A stretch of DNA of 64,000 bases from Hawksworthiomyces lignivorus (GCA_002917075.1 NTMA01000025.1:62001-126000), one strand, 5' to 3'; positions 1 to 11,681 are shown, counted from the stretch's first letter. A program made the numbers and translations. Notes: a model not told the origin generated them from the sequence alone.

Positions 1-1663
1 GGTCTTATCAAGCTCCGAACTAGCTAGGCCCTCGGAAGTCCCTTCATCAGAAGAATTAACGAGAGCGCTGTGGCGTCTAACATACTTTGTTTCGAGAGCC
101 GCTCTGGCTCTTTTACTGGGCCGTTCTTCAAGGGGCTCATTCTGGCGCTTCTGAAGAATCGCTTGAATCGAAGGCCGTCTTCGTTCCACTACGAAACAAC
201 ACAAGGGACACTCATCTTGAGGTCTTCGAATTTCCGCTATGCTTTGACGCGAGATGGCATGAAGTTGATCGATCGTGAAGCAGCTTGTATGGTTCTCTTG
301 CATGTGAGCCAATAGAGTTTCTGGATCGGTAAAGGTAATTTGTTTGCCGCCACAGACAGGGCATATCCAGGAGGTAGACTTGAAAGTCTCTTGGTGCCAG
401 GTCTGACTGTGTTCGTGCATGTGCTTGAACCAGTCGACAAATGATCCGAAGCGTGAAAGTCTGAGATTACAATCCTCCTCCCACATACAAACATACGGTT
501 TAAGATCGTTGTCCACATGTCGCCTGTTGATCATACGTTAGAATACCCAGGCATCTTACAACCAGAGACACTTTATTCAGATGTGTGCATACTTCCAGCT
601 GCTGCTATCCTGTAAAATATCCTCAGAGAGGGGCTCAAAGCACCACTCGCAAGTAACGGTACTGGCGTCCTTGGACTCTGGAGGCCGGGGATAGTTACTC
701 AGATTAATCTGGATAGACGAGGTTTTATGTATCTGTGAGCTAGCTTTTGCGAGGCCCTCTAAAAGCTTTTTGAGTACTGTAGGTTGTATAGTAGACGGTT
801 CTGAATGGGAAATGGCCCGAACTGGTGCTGTTAAGTCGCTAATTGTATGAACAAGCCCTGTTTCTGGTGGTGTTGTCGGGCTATAAGATCGCATATTTCG
901 TAATTCGTGTGACTCGTTGATTGTAGGAAGCCTTTGATTCAAATCCCTACGGCGTTCTCGTCGCTTCAATTGGCGAGACTGTAGGTATAACATTTCGTCA
1001 TATCTCTCAACCATGGAGTTGCTGAGCCGGTCCCTTAGTTCTTGGTGAGCATTTGGGTAAAGAGCTTGAAGGGCAAGATCTGCTGTGTTTTTGAATCGCT
1101 GTAAGTCAAGCTTCGTGGCGAACCGCTTTACTCGTTCTGATATGGCTCCACGAGATGAGTGCCGGATCGCAAGACCGAGACGATTGAGCTGACCCAGTGC
1201 TTGTTCAATCACTTCCAAGGGCACCGCATTCAACTGTTTAGACCCCTTCTGCCTTTCGTCGTCTTCCGGTAAGTCCCACAGTTGTTCAGAGGTATGACTA
1301 CGATGGTGGTCGTTGTCTTCAAGTTCTAATGCTATAATTAAATTAGAATCTAAGCTCCCGACCTGCAAAGGGAGAGCAGAACTCACGCTGGCTTAGAGCT
1401 TCGCATAAGATACTCAAGAGGCGAGCAACAATATCTTTCACGTCAGGCACATTTTCAAGTTTTCGGTCAAGGGACTGGCTCCTGCGTGCAAATACACCAG
1501 AGTATGTGGCCCATGACGCGAACCGTTGCTGATACTCGGTAATTAGACTTGCGACTGTTTCTAGTTGTTCCGGTATATGAGACAGCCGGTCAACAAAGAG
1601 CCCCTCGCAATCGCAAGCCAAGTTGTAAATGAGGTCTCCATCCTGATTCAGCTCTGAGTCCAT
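1..1663 (-). CDS. C2H2 zinc-finger protein, AcuF-like/STAND-associated type (3' end off window)
   Basis: Recognised as the fungal family with a helical N-terminal domain followed by degenerate C2H2-like fingers (the 'oxidoreductase acuF-like C2H2' type, often near NLR-like genes). Proposed exons on the minus strand: 1663-1387, 1331-593 and 523 to beyond position 1. Intron 1 (1386-1332, GTGAGT..TATAG) and intron 2 (592-524, GTATGC..CAACAG, branch CTAAC) keep the frame open to the window edge, at least 513 codons. Visible marks: an all-helical first 250 residues, the block MVERYDEMLYLQSRQLKRRE, then finger-like Cys/His sets (CEWCFEPL, HVDNDLKPYVCMWEEDC, WICPVCGGKQITF..HMQENH, DECPLCCF). The start at 1663 fits the family; an in-frame ATG at 1738 adds 25 residues. 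It is divergent from the S8 protease gene, about 410 bp away. The function is unknown; an adaptor or DNA-binding role would be a guess. Family fairly sure, exact ends less so. Confidence 0.78.
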
Positions 1664-2071
1664 ATTTGGGTGCTTCTGATCTTGACAGATGAAGAGAAAA
1701 TAACTCAACTGCCCATTACCAACTTCGTCCTTCATCATGATTTGTGATTACACTCACGTGCTACTTACCAATAGAACTACTGTATCTGGCACTTGTAGAG
1801 GGTGGGGTCGGCGGGGATGTCAGCCTTGTTTTTCAGCCGCATTGTTCGTGTACGACGCAATTATTGCATCGTCTAGCGCCATATACATCACGAAGCTAAG
1901 GGCAAAAAAAGTTTTCAATGAGCAGCATATAATGTAATCACAGTATATTTTGCAACAATCAACCAACCTTGGCTTACGTCACAGTCAGGTAAGACTGCTA
2001 GCATTTGAATTTTTCAGGTAAACTGAAACTCGGCGGTTGAGCCAACTGAAATATATTGGCTTATTACAGAC

Positions 2072-5000
2072 ATGCCTCGTCTTCGTGAATGTGAAGAATG
2101 GCGTCTGCTTCAAGATTTAAGTTTCGCTTTAGGCAACTACAAAGCTCTGTATAACACACAGCAGCGAACCACCTCGCGAAGCTGGGAATACAGTACCCAG
2201 ATCCAACTTAAGCTTTTTGAAACTGAGCTACGCCAGATTTTCCTTATCAGTGAACCAACCCACGATCTGCCATCCTCTTTTTTTGAAGAGTGCGAAAACA
2301 AGCTTCGTCGATTGTGTAACATGCTAAATAGACTCGTTCGGCCTGATTTCTCGACAGGTGCCCTTTTACACACCTCGATCAGCAATTCGAAGTACCCGCA
2401 CTTGTTAGGATTAATTCACTCTCTACAAGACTTCGAGAACTCAGATACTTCATTTGACTTGGCATGGGGTCTACACGAAACTCTGTTTATGCCCTCGGAA
2501 AACAGGGAACAACTACTGGATGACATAGAGACTGCGAGAGAGTGGAATACGTTCTCACAACAGCTCTACCCTCTAGGCCATAGCCTGACGCATAGACCAG
2601 GGATGAAACAGAAGAAAATGGCATGGGAAGACACAAGTATACGGCATCATACTCCGGAAGCGTTGGAGGCAATCTTCCAGCGAACAACATGTAGGGAGCC
2701 GCACGAGGTCATGTTAAGACTGACTGAGAAGTCAGTCGTAGACGAGTCTACGTCAAAATTACATCTTTTACTGCCATGCTGTCCGAACACAGACTACTGG
2801 CAACAGGCGATATATGATTTGAGTACAAATCATCATAGGCAAGTCTATCAACTTATTGAGAAGGACCGCAACATTTTGATGCATTGTTAACATATGTAAA
2901 GGGAAGAGAAATGCTTCTGGGAGATCCATAGCATTTGCAAAGATCTACAGCCCCATGCGAGCCAGGGAAAGGGTTTACGCTTGTTGATTCGGTCATATCG
3001 ATTATTCGGGGCGTGGAACGAACAGATGACGGAAACATTCCAGTTAAGAACATGCAATAAGCAAACTCTCCAAGAAATGGTGGAAGGCGGTGTTTTTCGA
3101 CGGCTAGATGCTAGTTTTTTTGGCAAGAAGCCAGTCGCTCGATACAGCTTAAAAGAGAAGCGGACTTTAGCGGTCCAGCTCGGGCACTGCCTCATCGATT
3201 TCTTCGATTACCGACTGAACTCTGAAAAGATCCACGTTTTCACTCCAGCTGGAGGCAACTTCCAGAAGCATCCTCCATATCTGACATTTGCGCCTGATTC
3301 CTCCGCTACAGAAGAACTCCGCATCTTTGAATTCGGCCATCCAATTCTTCTATACTTTGCCAAGCTTCTCCTAGAAATTGATCTCGGAGAAAAAATCGAC
3401 GTTGAAATAAGTCCACAGCACGCAGAAAACCACAAAAGCTTTGGAAAATTGCACTCTTGTGTCGATAAATTAGAATTGGACCGGAATAGCTATTATCTCC
3501 AGGCGATAAGGGGCTGTCTAGTTGTCCATACCGAAATAACGAAATCATTACAGAACAGTGGCACATCAAGTAGAGATGCCGACATGGAGATCAGAGAAGC
3601 GATATATCAGCATATCGTAAAGAACCTTGAGCTTGAGTTAAGAACGTTCATCCACGTGCTCCACAACAAACGAGAACGATCAGTATCTCCGCCTCCATCC
3701 CCAGCTGCCAGAGAGAATCTGGGCATTGGGACCGGTTTTTGGGAAAGTGCATCCGCCTCAAGCAGAAGCAAAGCTATTTCAGAGAGCCATGCGGAACTAT
3801 GGAATGCGAGACTAACCATGCAGTCACCGCCTAAGAGACCTCGTACCACGGATCTAAACTACTGTTCGGCGTCAGCATTACGTTCTCGATATTCGGCGTT
3901 TACAGTACCTGCATTACCCTTCGCATCACTGCATGGCTCGACCAGTAGAACTCCAGTGCACGGAAATTGCGGTTTCTTTGATGACAATACTACAGAATAC
4001 TCCTTTAATATGTGAGCTCGGGATTCTTATCCCTCATCAACTTTATTTTTAATTTAAGTAGTTATACATTGTTCGTCTCTTACAAGACATAGATGCAAAT
4101 ACGCCGATGACTTCGTGGATGACCATCAAAAAATATACAGTCAGGTTATCACAGACGTGGAAAAGGAACAAGAGTCCATCTACAGCGGTCCTAGTATCTC
4201 AGAACCCATTTTCCCCTCTAAGGGCTCCCGGATCAAAATTGCAGTACTTGATACTGGTGTTGATATGTCTCATCCACACCTGGAAGCAAGAAAAGAGCGG
4301 ATCAAAGACGTACGAAGCTGGATAAATGGGCTCGAAGGAAAGCAGGATCGGAATGCCGGAGATGCCTCCGGCCACGGTACTCACATAACAGATCTCCTTC
4401 TCGACGTGGCACCGGATTGTGATGTTTACGTTGGTCGCGTCGCGGAACATGATCCAGTCAGTCTGGATCTGATTGCAAAGGTACGGGCCCAGGCCAGCTA
4501 TGTTTGTGCTTAGGAGCTTTTTTTCAATCATGATCTAACAGACTGAACCACAGGCCGTTATGTTCGCCGTGGATGACTGGCAAGTGGATATCATCTCCAT
4601 GTCGTTTGGCTTCGAAGATGAGACCCTCAAAAGCTTCGACGTCTTGGGGAAGGCCATAAAAGCTGCCCACGCGCAATGCGTCATCATGTTTGCCGCAGCA
4701 TCGAACAGCGGGTCGCACACACCTCCTGCTTTCCCGGCCCGCCACAGAGATGTCTTCTGTGTGTCTGCAAGCGACGGGAAGGGTAACGCCGGGCCGATGA
4801 GTCCCACGCCACACCCGAAGTCGTACAACTTCAGCGCACTGGGCGTGGCAGTGAGTTCAGCATGGCCGAAGGCCTTATGCACCCGTCCGTGGATGTTACG
4901 TCGATCGGGAACGTCATTCGCGGCGCCCGTAGCAGCTGGCATTGCAGCGATGGTGCTGCTGTACGCCAGGCAGAATCTCACCGAAGAAGAGGCAGCGCGG

Positions 5001-5159
5001 TTTAAAGAGCACGGCAATATGGAGGCTATGTTGTATTGCCTGTCGGACGCTAGAGATGGCTACGATGTAATCTCAACAAAAGAATTTTTCAAGAGGTCTG
5101 TGGAGGATAGAAATTCGACAATGAGGTCGATCCTGGCTGGGACGTGGAGAAAAGGATGA
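2072..5159 (+). CDS. DUF7580-like / subtilisin-like serine protease (peptidase S8) protein
   Basis: Proposed exons 2072-2838, 2932-4011, 4093-4480 and 4554-5159 give 946 residues. Residues 1-600 are helical and resemble the fungal DUF7580 region that precedes S8 domains or occurs in STAND-like proteins (LHLLLPCCP, YSLKEKRTLAVQLGHCLIDF). Residues about 660-930 are a complete subtilisin domain: Asp669 in VLDTGVD, His710 in GHGTH, oxyanion Asn796 in AAASNSG and Ser866 in GTSFAAPVAAG. There is no signal peptide, so the protease probably acts inside the cell. Introns 2 (4012-4092) and 3 (4481-4553, branch TCTAAC) are clear. Intron 1 is best read as a GC-AG intron (donor AG/GCAAGT at 2839, acceptor CATAG at 2931); it removes two in-frame stops at 2888 and 2897. 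A GT..AG alternative is 2886-2942. Divergent from the C2H2 gene. Such proteases are suspected effectors in fungal self/non-self systems; the substrate is unknown. Confidence 0.85.
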
Positions 5160-5660
5160 TGTGGAAGACGAGAGAGCAGCAGTTATAAACATCATACCCA
5201 AAGAAAAAGTGCAATAAACATTTAATCTATCCACATCTCAAAGGTCTGCCTAGCCTAAGATAACCGATAATGACTGGGTCGCTACCTTTTACTCTAGGTT
5301 TTATTTAGAGAGTTCCTTGTACCCGAAGATTATCCACTTTTAGACAAAACAGAAAATTTCATTGGCTAGTCCCAATTGGCATCTTAATTCTCTTAGACTT
5401 TGTGTCGAGTTATAAGGTGCTGTTACATGTGTCCAAGGGGATTAATCCTTTTTGTACTAATACAGTAGCTTAGTGGCGTCACTCAACATTTCGCAGTTAC
5501 AAGTTTCAGACAAAAATCTTTAAAAGGATGTTTTATTATGTATTATTAAAAAATTATATTTTTGACGTTTAGAAATAAATACGTCAAAAACTTATAAATT
5601 TAGTAATAATACGTTCTACAACTTTAACACGATCGCGCAAACGCGCGCTCCTTTAATGCA
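5160..5660. other. AT-rich intergenic region with an inverted repeat
   Basis: No gene seen. AT-rich sequence containing an imperfect palindrome at 5541-5613: a perfect core TTTTTGACGT (5559-5568) / ACGTCAAAAA (5581-5590) around a 12-base loop, with looser pairing outside. It probably holds the promoter of the next gene. Confidence 0.6.
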
Positions 5661-6998
5661 ATGATAAAGCACCGCTGCCTAGCCACGGTAATGTATGAGG
5701 CACCCGCCGACACCGCCAACGACGAGCACCAGACCACCGTTCGCTGCAACGGCCGCCTGTTCAACATCAACATGGCTGCTGCCTATTTCCACGACTCGCC
5801 GACTCTCTTGGCATGCTTTCAGCGCTTTCTGCTGGCTGAGCGGGAGTTAGTATATGACGAGGAAGACCTAGCGACCTATGAAGGAGGCAGCGCAGAAGAT
5901 GAGAGGGACTCATTCCATCAATGGCTCATCGCCACCTTTCAGCCGGTCTTCCGTGCTCACGCGCCAGACGTGCTACCGTCATTCGACCCAGATGTGATCC
6001 GGTCCGGCACCGCTCGCCCCGTGTTGGCTGAATACATGTTCCCGCAAGTATTTGAATGCCGGCTTGAAGCACAGCGAGGCAAGGCTAGACCAATTTGTGT
6101 CGGCAAGCAAGTGGAATGGATCCCACCGGTGAATCGCATTCCCACAGACCTCCTGGTGGAACTGGACCGCCTGAGCGTGCCGCGGTATGCGCCGTCTGAG
6201 ATCGCCGTAGCCTTTGAAAAGCCCGACGACGCATTGCGAGAAATGCCTGGTCGCGTGCTCGTCGATGTAGACCGCAGCGGGCACCCAGACACAGCTTGCC
6301 ATTTCAAGTTTTTCTTGGGTGGCTTTGAGGGGTCGCTTGCAGCCGAACTGCGTGGTCATCTACGAGTCCTCGATGCTCAACTGAGTGCGCACATCCGTGT
6401 TATCCGGTTGGTCGGCATAGTCTGGCTTGAAGAGTATGCGGACGCCTCTGACGAGGACAAAGACGGAAACATGGTCCCGTATCCAGAATCACTTCTAGGC
6501 CCTGTGGGCGGCCTGCTTCTGACCTATGTCAGCGAGGGCTGGGATGGGCTCTTGACTACGCGCGCTTGGGGCAGCCCGCCAGCAATGCGCCGACGGTGGG
6601 CGGACCAAGTACGAGAGACTGTGGCGGCGCTGCACGAGGCGGGCATCGTATGGGGCGATGCCAAGCCGGAAAACGTCATGGTGGATAATGACGACAACGC
6701 GTGGCTGATTGACCTAGGCGGCGGCTACACAGAGGGCTATGTAGACAAGGATAAGGCTGGGACAAAAGAAGGTGACCTGCAGGGCATGGCCAAGATTGAG
6801 GAGTATCTGATGGACAATGACAGATTTGAGATGACTAGTCAGGACGAGCAGGAAGATGAGCATGATGATAACGGTGAGGATGAACGAGAGATACACGAGC
6901 TACGCGGGGACCACGAGGACCGCGAGGGCGAACACGAGGGTAAGAACCGAGACTTAGAGCGAGAAGAAAGAAGTATGAGCAAGTGGAGAAAAATATAG
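5661..6998 (+). CDS. Protein-kinase-like protein with acidic tail
   Basis: A single 445-residue exon. The C-terminal half has a kinase catalytic-loop signature: LHEAGIVWGDAKPENVMVD with Asp at about 333 (WGD in place of HRD), and a metal-binding LIDLGGG in place of DFG near residue 350, followed by GYVDKDKAGTKEGDLQGM. This is the layout of fungal atypical kinase-like proteins that lack a clear glycine-rich loop; the N-terminal 280 residues give no domain I can name. Residues about 390-440 are almost entirely Asp, Glu, Arg and His (low complexity, highly charged). Activity cannot be decided from sequence, since the phosphate-binding lysine is not obvious. GC-rich coding sequence starts abruptly after AT-rich DNA. 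No intron signals are needed. Confidence 0.75.
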   Translation: MIKHRCLATVMYEAPADTANDEHQTTVRCNGRLFNINMAAAYFHDSPTLLACFQRFLLAERELVYDEEDLATYEGGSAEDERDSFHQWLIATFQPVFRAHAPDVLPSFDPDVIRSGTARPVLAEYMFPQVFECRLEAQRGKARPICVGKQVEWIPPVNRIPTDLLVELDRLSVPRYAPSEIAVAFEKPDDALREMPGRVLVDVDRSGHPDTACHFKFFLGGFEGSLAAELRGHLRVLDAQLSAHIRVIRLVGIVWLEEYADASDEDKDGNMVPYPESLLGPVGGLLLTYVSEGWDGLLTTRAWGSPPAMRRRWADQVRETVAALHEAGIVWGDAKPENVMVDNDDNAWLIDLGGGYTEGYVDKDKAGTKEGDLQGMAKIEEYLMDNDRFEMTSQDEQEDEHDDNGEDEREIHELRGDHEDREGEHEGKNRDLEREERSMSKWRKI

Positions 6999-7234
6999 CC
7001 AGGAGGGAGAGTTAGTGAAGATGTCATACTTACAAAGTGAAGCCTTTCATATACCAGCACTTTAATTGTACTAGCCATGTCTTGTGTTATCTCTCCCTGT
7101 GAGGTATGTCTTGGACCACCGTATGGGCTTTGCTGTATGTTAGAATTTTGTCAATATGTGCTCAAATTGGCGATCATTCGGATTGCTTGTGCCATGTTCA
7201 AATCTCCACAGCTGTCGTAACACACTCCGATTCA

Positions 7235-8506
7235 TCAATTGGTCTCTCTCAAAGCACTGTCATCATGGTGACCACCTCTCAGCAAGCGCCAGACAGCCCA
7301 GATAAACGGGATAGCGATCACCTCAACGAGTACAGCAAACAATATAACGGCTGTGCGCGACACGTTGAACAGTGCGCCGATAATTATGCTCCCGACAAGC
7401 CATGACACCCCATACACGGTGGTAAACAAGCCATATGCAGATGCACGACGGTCTGGCTCGACCATACCAGCCACTGCTGCCGGGATGATTGATTCATGTA
7501 CTCCCATACCGAGGCCCCAAAGAAACGCGCCGATGAAACCAAGGGCTATACCCCCTTCAAAAACCATTGGAGCGTAGCCGGCAGAGACGACGGTCAAGGG
7601 AAGAAGCAGAATAATCCCGAACCGGTCGAATGCGCGACCAAAAGCAAGGGATCCAATGCCAGCAACAGCCAGGGAAGCACCATAGCATATCGGAATAAGA
7701 GTGATAGACATAGTCTTGTCAAGGGTAAAGCGGTAGGCGATCAAGGGATAGTCTGCAAACCCGGCCGCGACCAATGCGACAGCAACGAGGTACAGCCAAA
7801 AGGGCCGCGAGAGCCGTGAGTTCCTTCCGGCTGCATCTCCGCCTTCCAAATCTTGCGGGCGAGGATAGACGAGCCGAGCAGCAACCATAAGAGACAACAT
7901 GACCGCGGCCGGTATTGCCAGGTAGGCAAATGCGTACACGTAGCTCCCATTGGTCTTGGCCAAAATCAAGGAGACGAAGAGCGGCCCAAACAGCGCTCCG
8001 AATTGGTCAAGGGCTTCGTGCACTCCAAAGCCCCAACCATAGCCGATCTGCTTCGCTGCGTGTGCGATCATGGCGTCCCGAGGGGGGTTGCGAATTGCCT
8101 TGCCGATGCGCTCGAGGATGATTAGGAAGGCAGCCACATGCCACGACGGGGCTGCTGCAAGCAGTGGCACGGCAGACATCTGCAACGTATAGCCTGCAAT
8201 AGCTATGGGCCAGTAGAGGCCTGTCTTGTCCGCGGCTCTCCCAGAGAACAGTCGCAAGGCGTAGCCAATGAATTCACCGAGCCCTGTGATCAAGGCTATC
8301 ATAAAGGAGCCGAGACCGAATGTGCTCAAGTACTGGCCAAGTATGCTTCGAGAACCTTCATAGGTAAAATCAGCAAAGAAACTCATTACACCAACCATCA
8401 GAATAAACTTTAAAGATGCTGTAGTCTGTTGAGAATGGAGGGTAATGCCTCGAACAGTAGTCTCTGGCACTGCGGCTGCCCCAGTTCCTGTATGGGAACT
8501 TGCCAT
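7235..8506 (-). CDS. MFS transporter of bacterial type
   Basis: Intronless; 423 residues from the ATG at 8506, which I prefer because it begins just before the first conserved block. An in-frame ATG at 8560 would add 18 residues and overlaps a possible acceptor site. Multiple hydrophobic helices and MFS loop signatures are visible: FSGRAADKTG after helix 2 and the block ERIGKAIRNPPRDAMIAHAA, then GWGFGVHEALDQFGALFGP. That last block is characteristic of a group of bacterial/archaeal MFS proteins about 400 residues long, unlike the usual fungal sugar or drug families, and the lack of introns agrees. Horizontal origin is therefore likely but is inference. The substrate cannot be named. The gene stands alone, with its 3' end facing the kinase-like gene. 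Confidence 0.85.
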   Translation of the reverse strand: MASSHTGTGAAAVPETTVRGITLHSQQTTASLKFILMVGVMSFFADFTYEGSRSILGQYLSTFGLGSFMIALITGLGEFIGYALRLFSGRAADKTGLYWPIAIAGYTLQMSAVPLLAAAPSWHVAAFLIILERIGKAIRNPPRDAMIAHAAKQIGYGWGFGVHEALDQFGALFGPLFVSLILAKTNGSYVYAFAYLAIPAAVMLSLMVAARLVYPRPQDLEGGDAAGRNSRLSRPFWLYLVAVALVAAGFADYPLIAYRFTLDKTMSITLIPICYGASLAVAGIGSLAFGRAFDRFGIILLLPLTVVSAGYAPMVFEGGIALGFIGAFLWGLGMGVHESIIPAAVAGMVEPDRRASAYGLFTTVYGVSWLVGSIIIGALFNVSRTAVILFAVLVEVIAIPFIWAVWRLLRGGHHDDSALRETN

Positions 8507-9316
8507 CCAGAATAAAGAAACCTGCAAGAATTTATGTATATCTTTATGGAACGCAGACAATGAGCCTACATAGGACTAGGCCATTGCTGCCAGGGAAAAG
8601 TGATCAAGAGCATCATTGCTCATTAACATGATTTCTCTTAAAAAGGTTTGAATTACCCGCGATTGCCGTCCGAGACGGCCTTGCCGGAGCTGAGAATTGT
8701 GGTCTGACTGGTGGGTATCGAAGTTGCTACCAGTGTCGACTACATATACTTCATTTTTTTGTAGCACATATATGCAATACATGAGTTAAACGACGAAAGA
8801 CGCAAATATAAATATGATAAAAACTATTTGAACACCTGGATGGCCACAAAGTGTTGGCCATTTCCATGTCCGGCTAGAGCTGAGAAATACAGTGCCGTAG
8901 CTCGAAGCTGATAATAAGCTTAATCTACCTGAGCTCGGGTTACCCGAGTTACCCGGGTCTTATGGACAATCCGACAATGCTTTAAACAAACCTTGTCAGT
9001 TATTAATGATGGGCGCTAGATGTCTGATTCTCCAGTTTTCCTCTTTTCAAAAAAGAACATAAAAAAGAAGATGAAGCATATCTCTTTCTTTTGCCCTTTC
9101 CGTTCTTGCGTAGCTGCTCAGACACCGTGGCCACTGAATGCTGAACGTCCTTACAGCTTATGCAAAGTTCGAGAAAAAAAAAAAGGATGTCGAGAAATAA
9201 GTAAGTCCAAAAGCCTATGGCCTCTCTCTTGTGCACCAGGATTTTGGGGAGGAGCAATATTCAACAAAGCGACTGGCTACGTTTGATATGCCAGCGCTAT
9301 ATTTTCCCAGGTCTCA
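8507..9316. other. Intergenic region between MFS and bZIP genes
   Basis: No convincing gene. Contains homopolymeric A runs near 9175 and a short repeated GGTTACCC/AGTTACCCGG motif at about 8937-8960. It should hold the MFS promoter and the bZIP 3' end. Confidence 0.5.
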
Positions 9317-10322
9317 TTAAACTAGGAAGGACAGGCTCTTTTCTCCTCGTCGTTGGCGCCAACGATTTGTACCTTCTATGATCTCGGGACAACCCCGAAG
9401 GAGCCAGCCCCATTTCCGTACAAAAGTTGCATTGGCTTCCCAAGCAAAGGTGTCCCAAGATTCACCCCACACGATGAGAGCAGGCTTATTATTGAGGAGA
9501 TCTTGCGTGTCATCTACCGTGAGCAAGTCAAAACACAGTTCGTCGTCGTCAAACGCCCCCGCTGCTATGGCCTGCAGCATGTTGTCTCGGAAGCGTGGGA
9601 AGGGGAACAAATCGAGCCACGGATGGTGCGGGACACTCCGCTGCAGGGCGGTCGCCCGTAGGTGATCTGGGACAGGCGACGAAAGGGCGCGCTCGTGGAT
9701 CATCCTAGGGCCTTGCTGGCTGAAGGGTGATATGGCATTGTAGTTGCACAGCCAGCTTGGATTGAATCCCATCGAAATGGCGTTCCTTATGAGTGCCTTG
9801 ACCGTATTCAGCCGAATGAGAATCGGCAGATTCGTCGGGCGCGGCGTGGCGAGAGTGTAGTCGGCATAGACCTGTCTGATAAGCTCTCGGGCTCTGTCCG
9901 AGTGATGCGGGCACGTCATCAGCGCTGCCGCACTCTCTGCGTTCTCCTGTTCGGCACAGCGGTAGCCGCCGGAGACGCCATTGCACGACATGAGCGCCAG
10001 AGAAATAGGATCAGTAGTGTCAGGTTCTTCTAGATGCCTCACTACAGACGGCTGCGATGACGCAGACGCTTGGGCTTGGGCAGCATTTCTTCGTCTTCCT
10101 AGATAAACAGGGCATCTCTGTTAGCGGTGGAAATCTTCCTAGACACGGCCGTCGGTGAAACTGACTGTACGCCCGTTGGTTTATCCTATTTTGCCGCCTC
10201 TTCCTTTCCGTTGTGCTTGTCACTCCAGTCCAATCATCTGCTTCGCTCCATGCGTCTGGAATCTGCGAGATGCCCTCCAGCACCACAATTCTAGACGTGC
10301 TTTGTTGGTTTGGTGTCTCCAT
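9317..10322 (-). CDS. bZIP transcription factor with DUF3425 domain
   Basis: Two exons, 10322-10166 and 10098-9317, joined across intron 10165-10099 (GTCAGT..ATCTAG), give 312 residues. The join is confirmed by the bZIP basic region it restores: TTERKRRQNRINQRAYRRRR, with Asn and Arg at the DNA-contact positions. The C-terminal part matches DUF3425, ending in VWGESWDTFAWE and FVRKWGWLL, as usual for this Pezizomycotina family. The leucine zipper is short and weak, which is common here. Nuclear regulator with unknown targets. Divergent from nothing close; more than 1.3 kb lies upstream. Confidence 0.88.
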
Positions 10323-11532
10323 TTTCGTCTTATCATTAGGGGCTCAAGACTTGTTTCACGGAAGAGACTGCTACTACGCGGCCGCTTAGTGTCTTATATG
10401 CAACTGGCTTACGTCCCAGGTGGCCCATGTATATTGCAGTGGGGGCTCCGAAACTCCGTTTGCCACTCCCGACCCTCCGCATGGGGCACGCAGTGGTTCC
10501 CGCTGGGTAATGTCTCGCACTAATGCAACTGGATTACGCGCCAAGTCTAGAACAGACTTAGCGTTCCAGAAGCATTCGACGGTTTTGCCCTTGCATTGAT
10601 CGGTCATCGCACTTAAGGGATCGTGTGTAAAATTTTTCGAGATGAACTTTTATCTATATCGTACGTGCTATGTATAAGGCGACGGCTCACCGCTAGATGA
10701 TTAATCATTAAAATCACCGGACCATATGCGATAGCAAAGTCAGCTATATAATTTGATTATTAAACCTCTGACAAAAGTTCTACCCATCGGAGTCGACGAC
10801 GGAAGAGAACTAATCTTAAGAGATAGGTCCCGCTTATCGACGATGTTAAACCCGTGCGCCGAAGGAGCACAAAGTGGGACACCTTTGTAATTTTGGGACA
10901 ACGACGGGACTTGCGTGGCACTACTCTAAGTAGCTATTCGCCGAATACCAAAGATAGAGGACTGCTTCGAGTTTCTAATTTACGGTCGACGGAGTTAGCA
11001 GTGAAATGCCTTAATACCACTCCTGCAGTCCTTTGGAGAAGATGGAAAAGATGACAAAGAAATCAAAACAAAGTGCACTAGGAAGACCCGAGATGTTGAA
11101 TTGTGACCCACCCGCCACGTCCCGGATGCTTGTTTGCAATATGCAACCAGCTTATTCGGAGGCTCTGTCACGGAGGCTAAACTCGCCTAGGAAGCGATGC
11201 CAGGACTAGTTGATATCAGCAGCTTGCAAACACAATTTCCGGCTTGAAATTTTTTTATGAGGTAATTGCACCACGTAGGTCGGACCTGTGAACTCGAATT
11301 TACAATTGACGCCGGTCCATATCAATGTAGCTCGTAGGTGTTTTTGTATTATTATCTTGTATCTCGCAAGGCGGCAATCTACTCGTGTAAGAAGATTACA
11401 AATTCTCTCTGGAACAGTTGGCTGATGCTTCGAGACGTGGACAGCTGAGCAACGTGAATCTTACGACCTTACACTCTAAGTAGTCGTCAGTTGCCTCTTG
11501 ACTGCAAGAGATGAACAAAGGTGGTCCCGGCA
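10323..11532. other. Intergenic region
   Basis: No supported gene in about 1.2 kb. Short ORFs at 10386-10607 and 10854-11054 have no family resemblance or splice partners. The right part is the promoter of the alcohol dehydrogenase. Confidence 0.5.
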
Positions 11533-11540
11533 TATATAAA
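11533..11540 (+). promoter_or_regulatory. TATA box of the alcohol dehydrogenase gene
   Basis: TATATAAA about 142 bases before the ATG, followed by a pyrimidine-rich, CAAC-containing leader typical of strongly expressed fungal genes. Confidence 0.7.
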
Positions 11541-11681
11541 GCCAGGTCGCCCTCTCCCAACATCGACTCAAATTCATCTTAACAATCCTCACACATCCTC
11601 TATTTGAATAGAAACCCTGAGCAAGCTCAACTCCAAACAATTTTGATCCTGATCAATCCTCATCCAGACCAATTCGAAGAA

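Noticed and set aside
11604..11681. N-terminal extension of the alcohol dehydrogenase
   Set aside because: It starts at a non-ATG codon and lies in the leader; the ATG at 11682 gives the normal family N-terminus.
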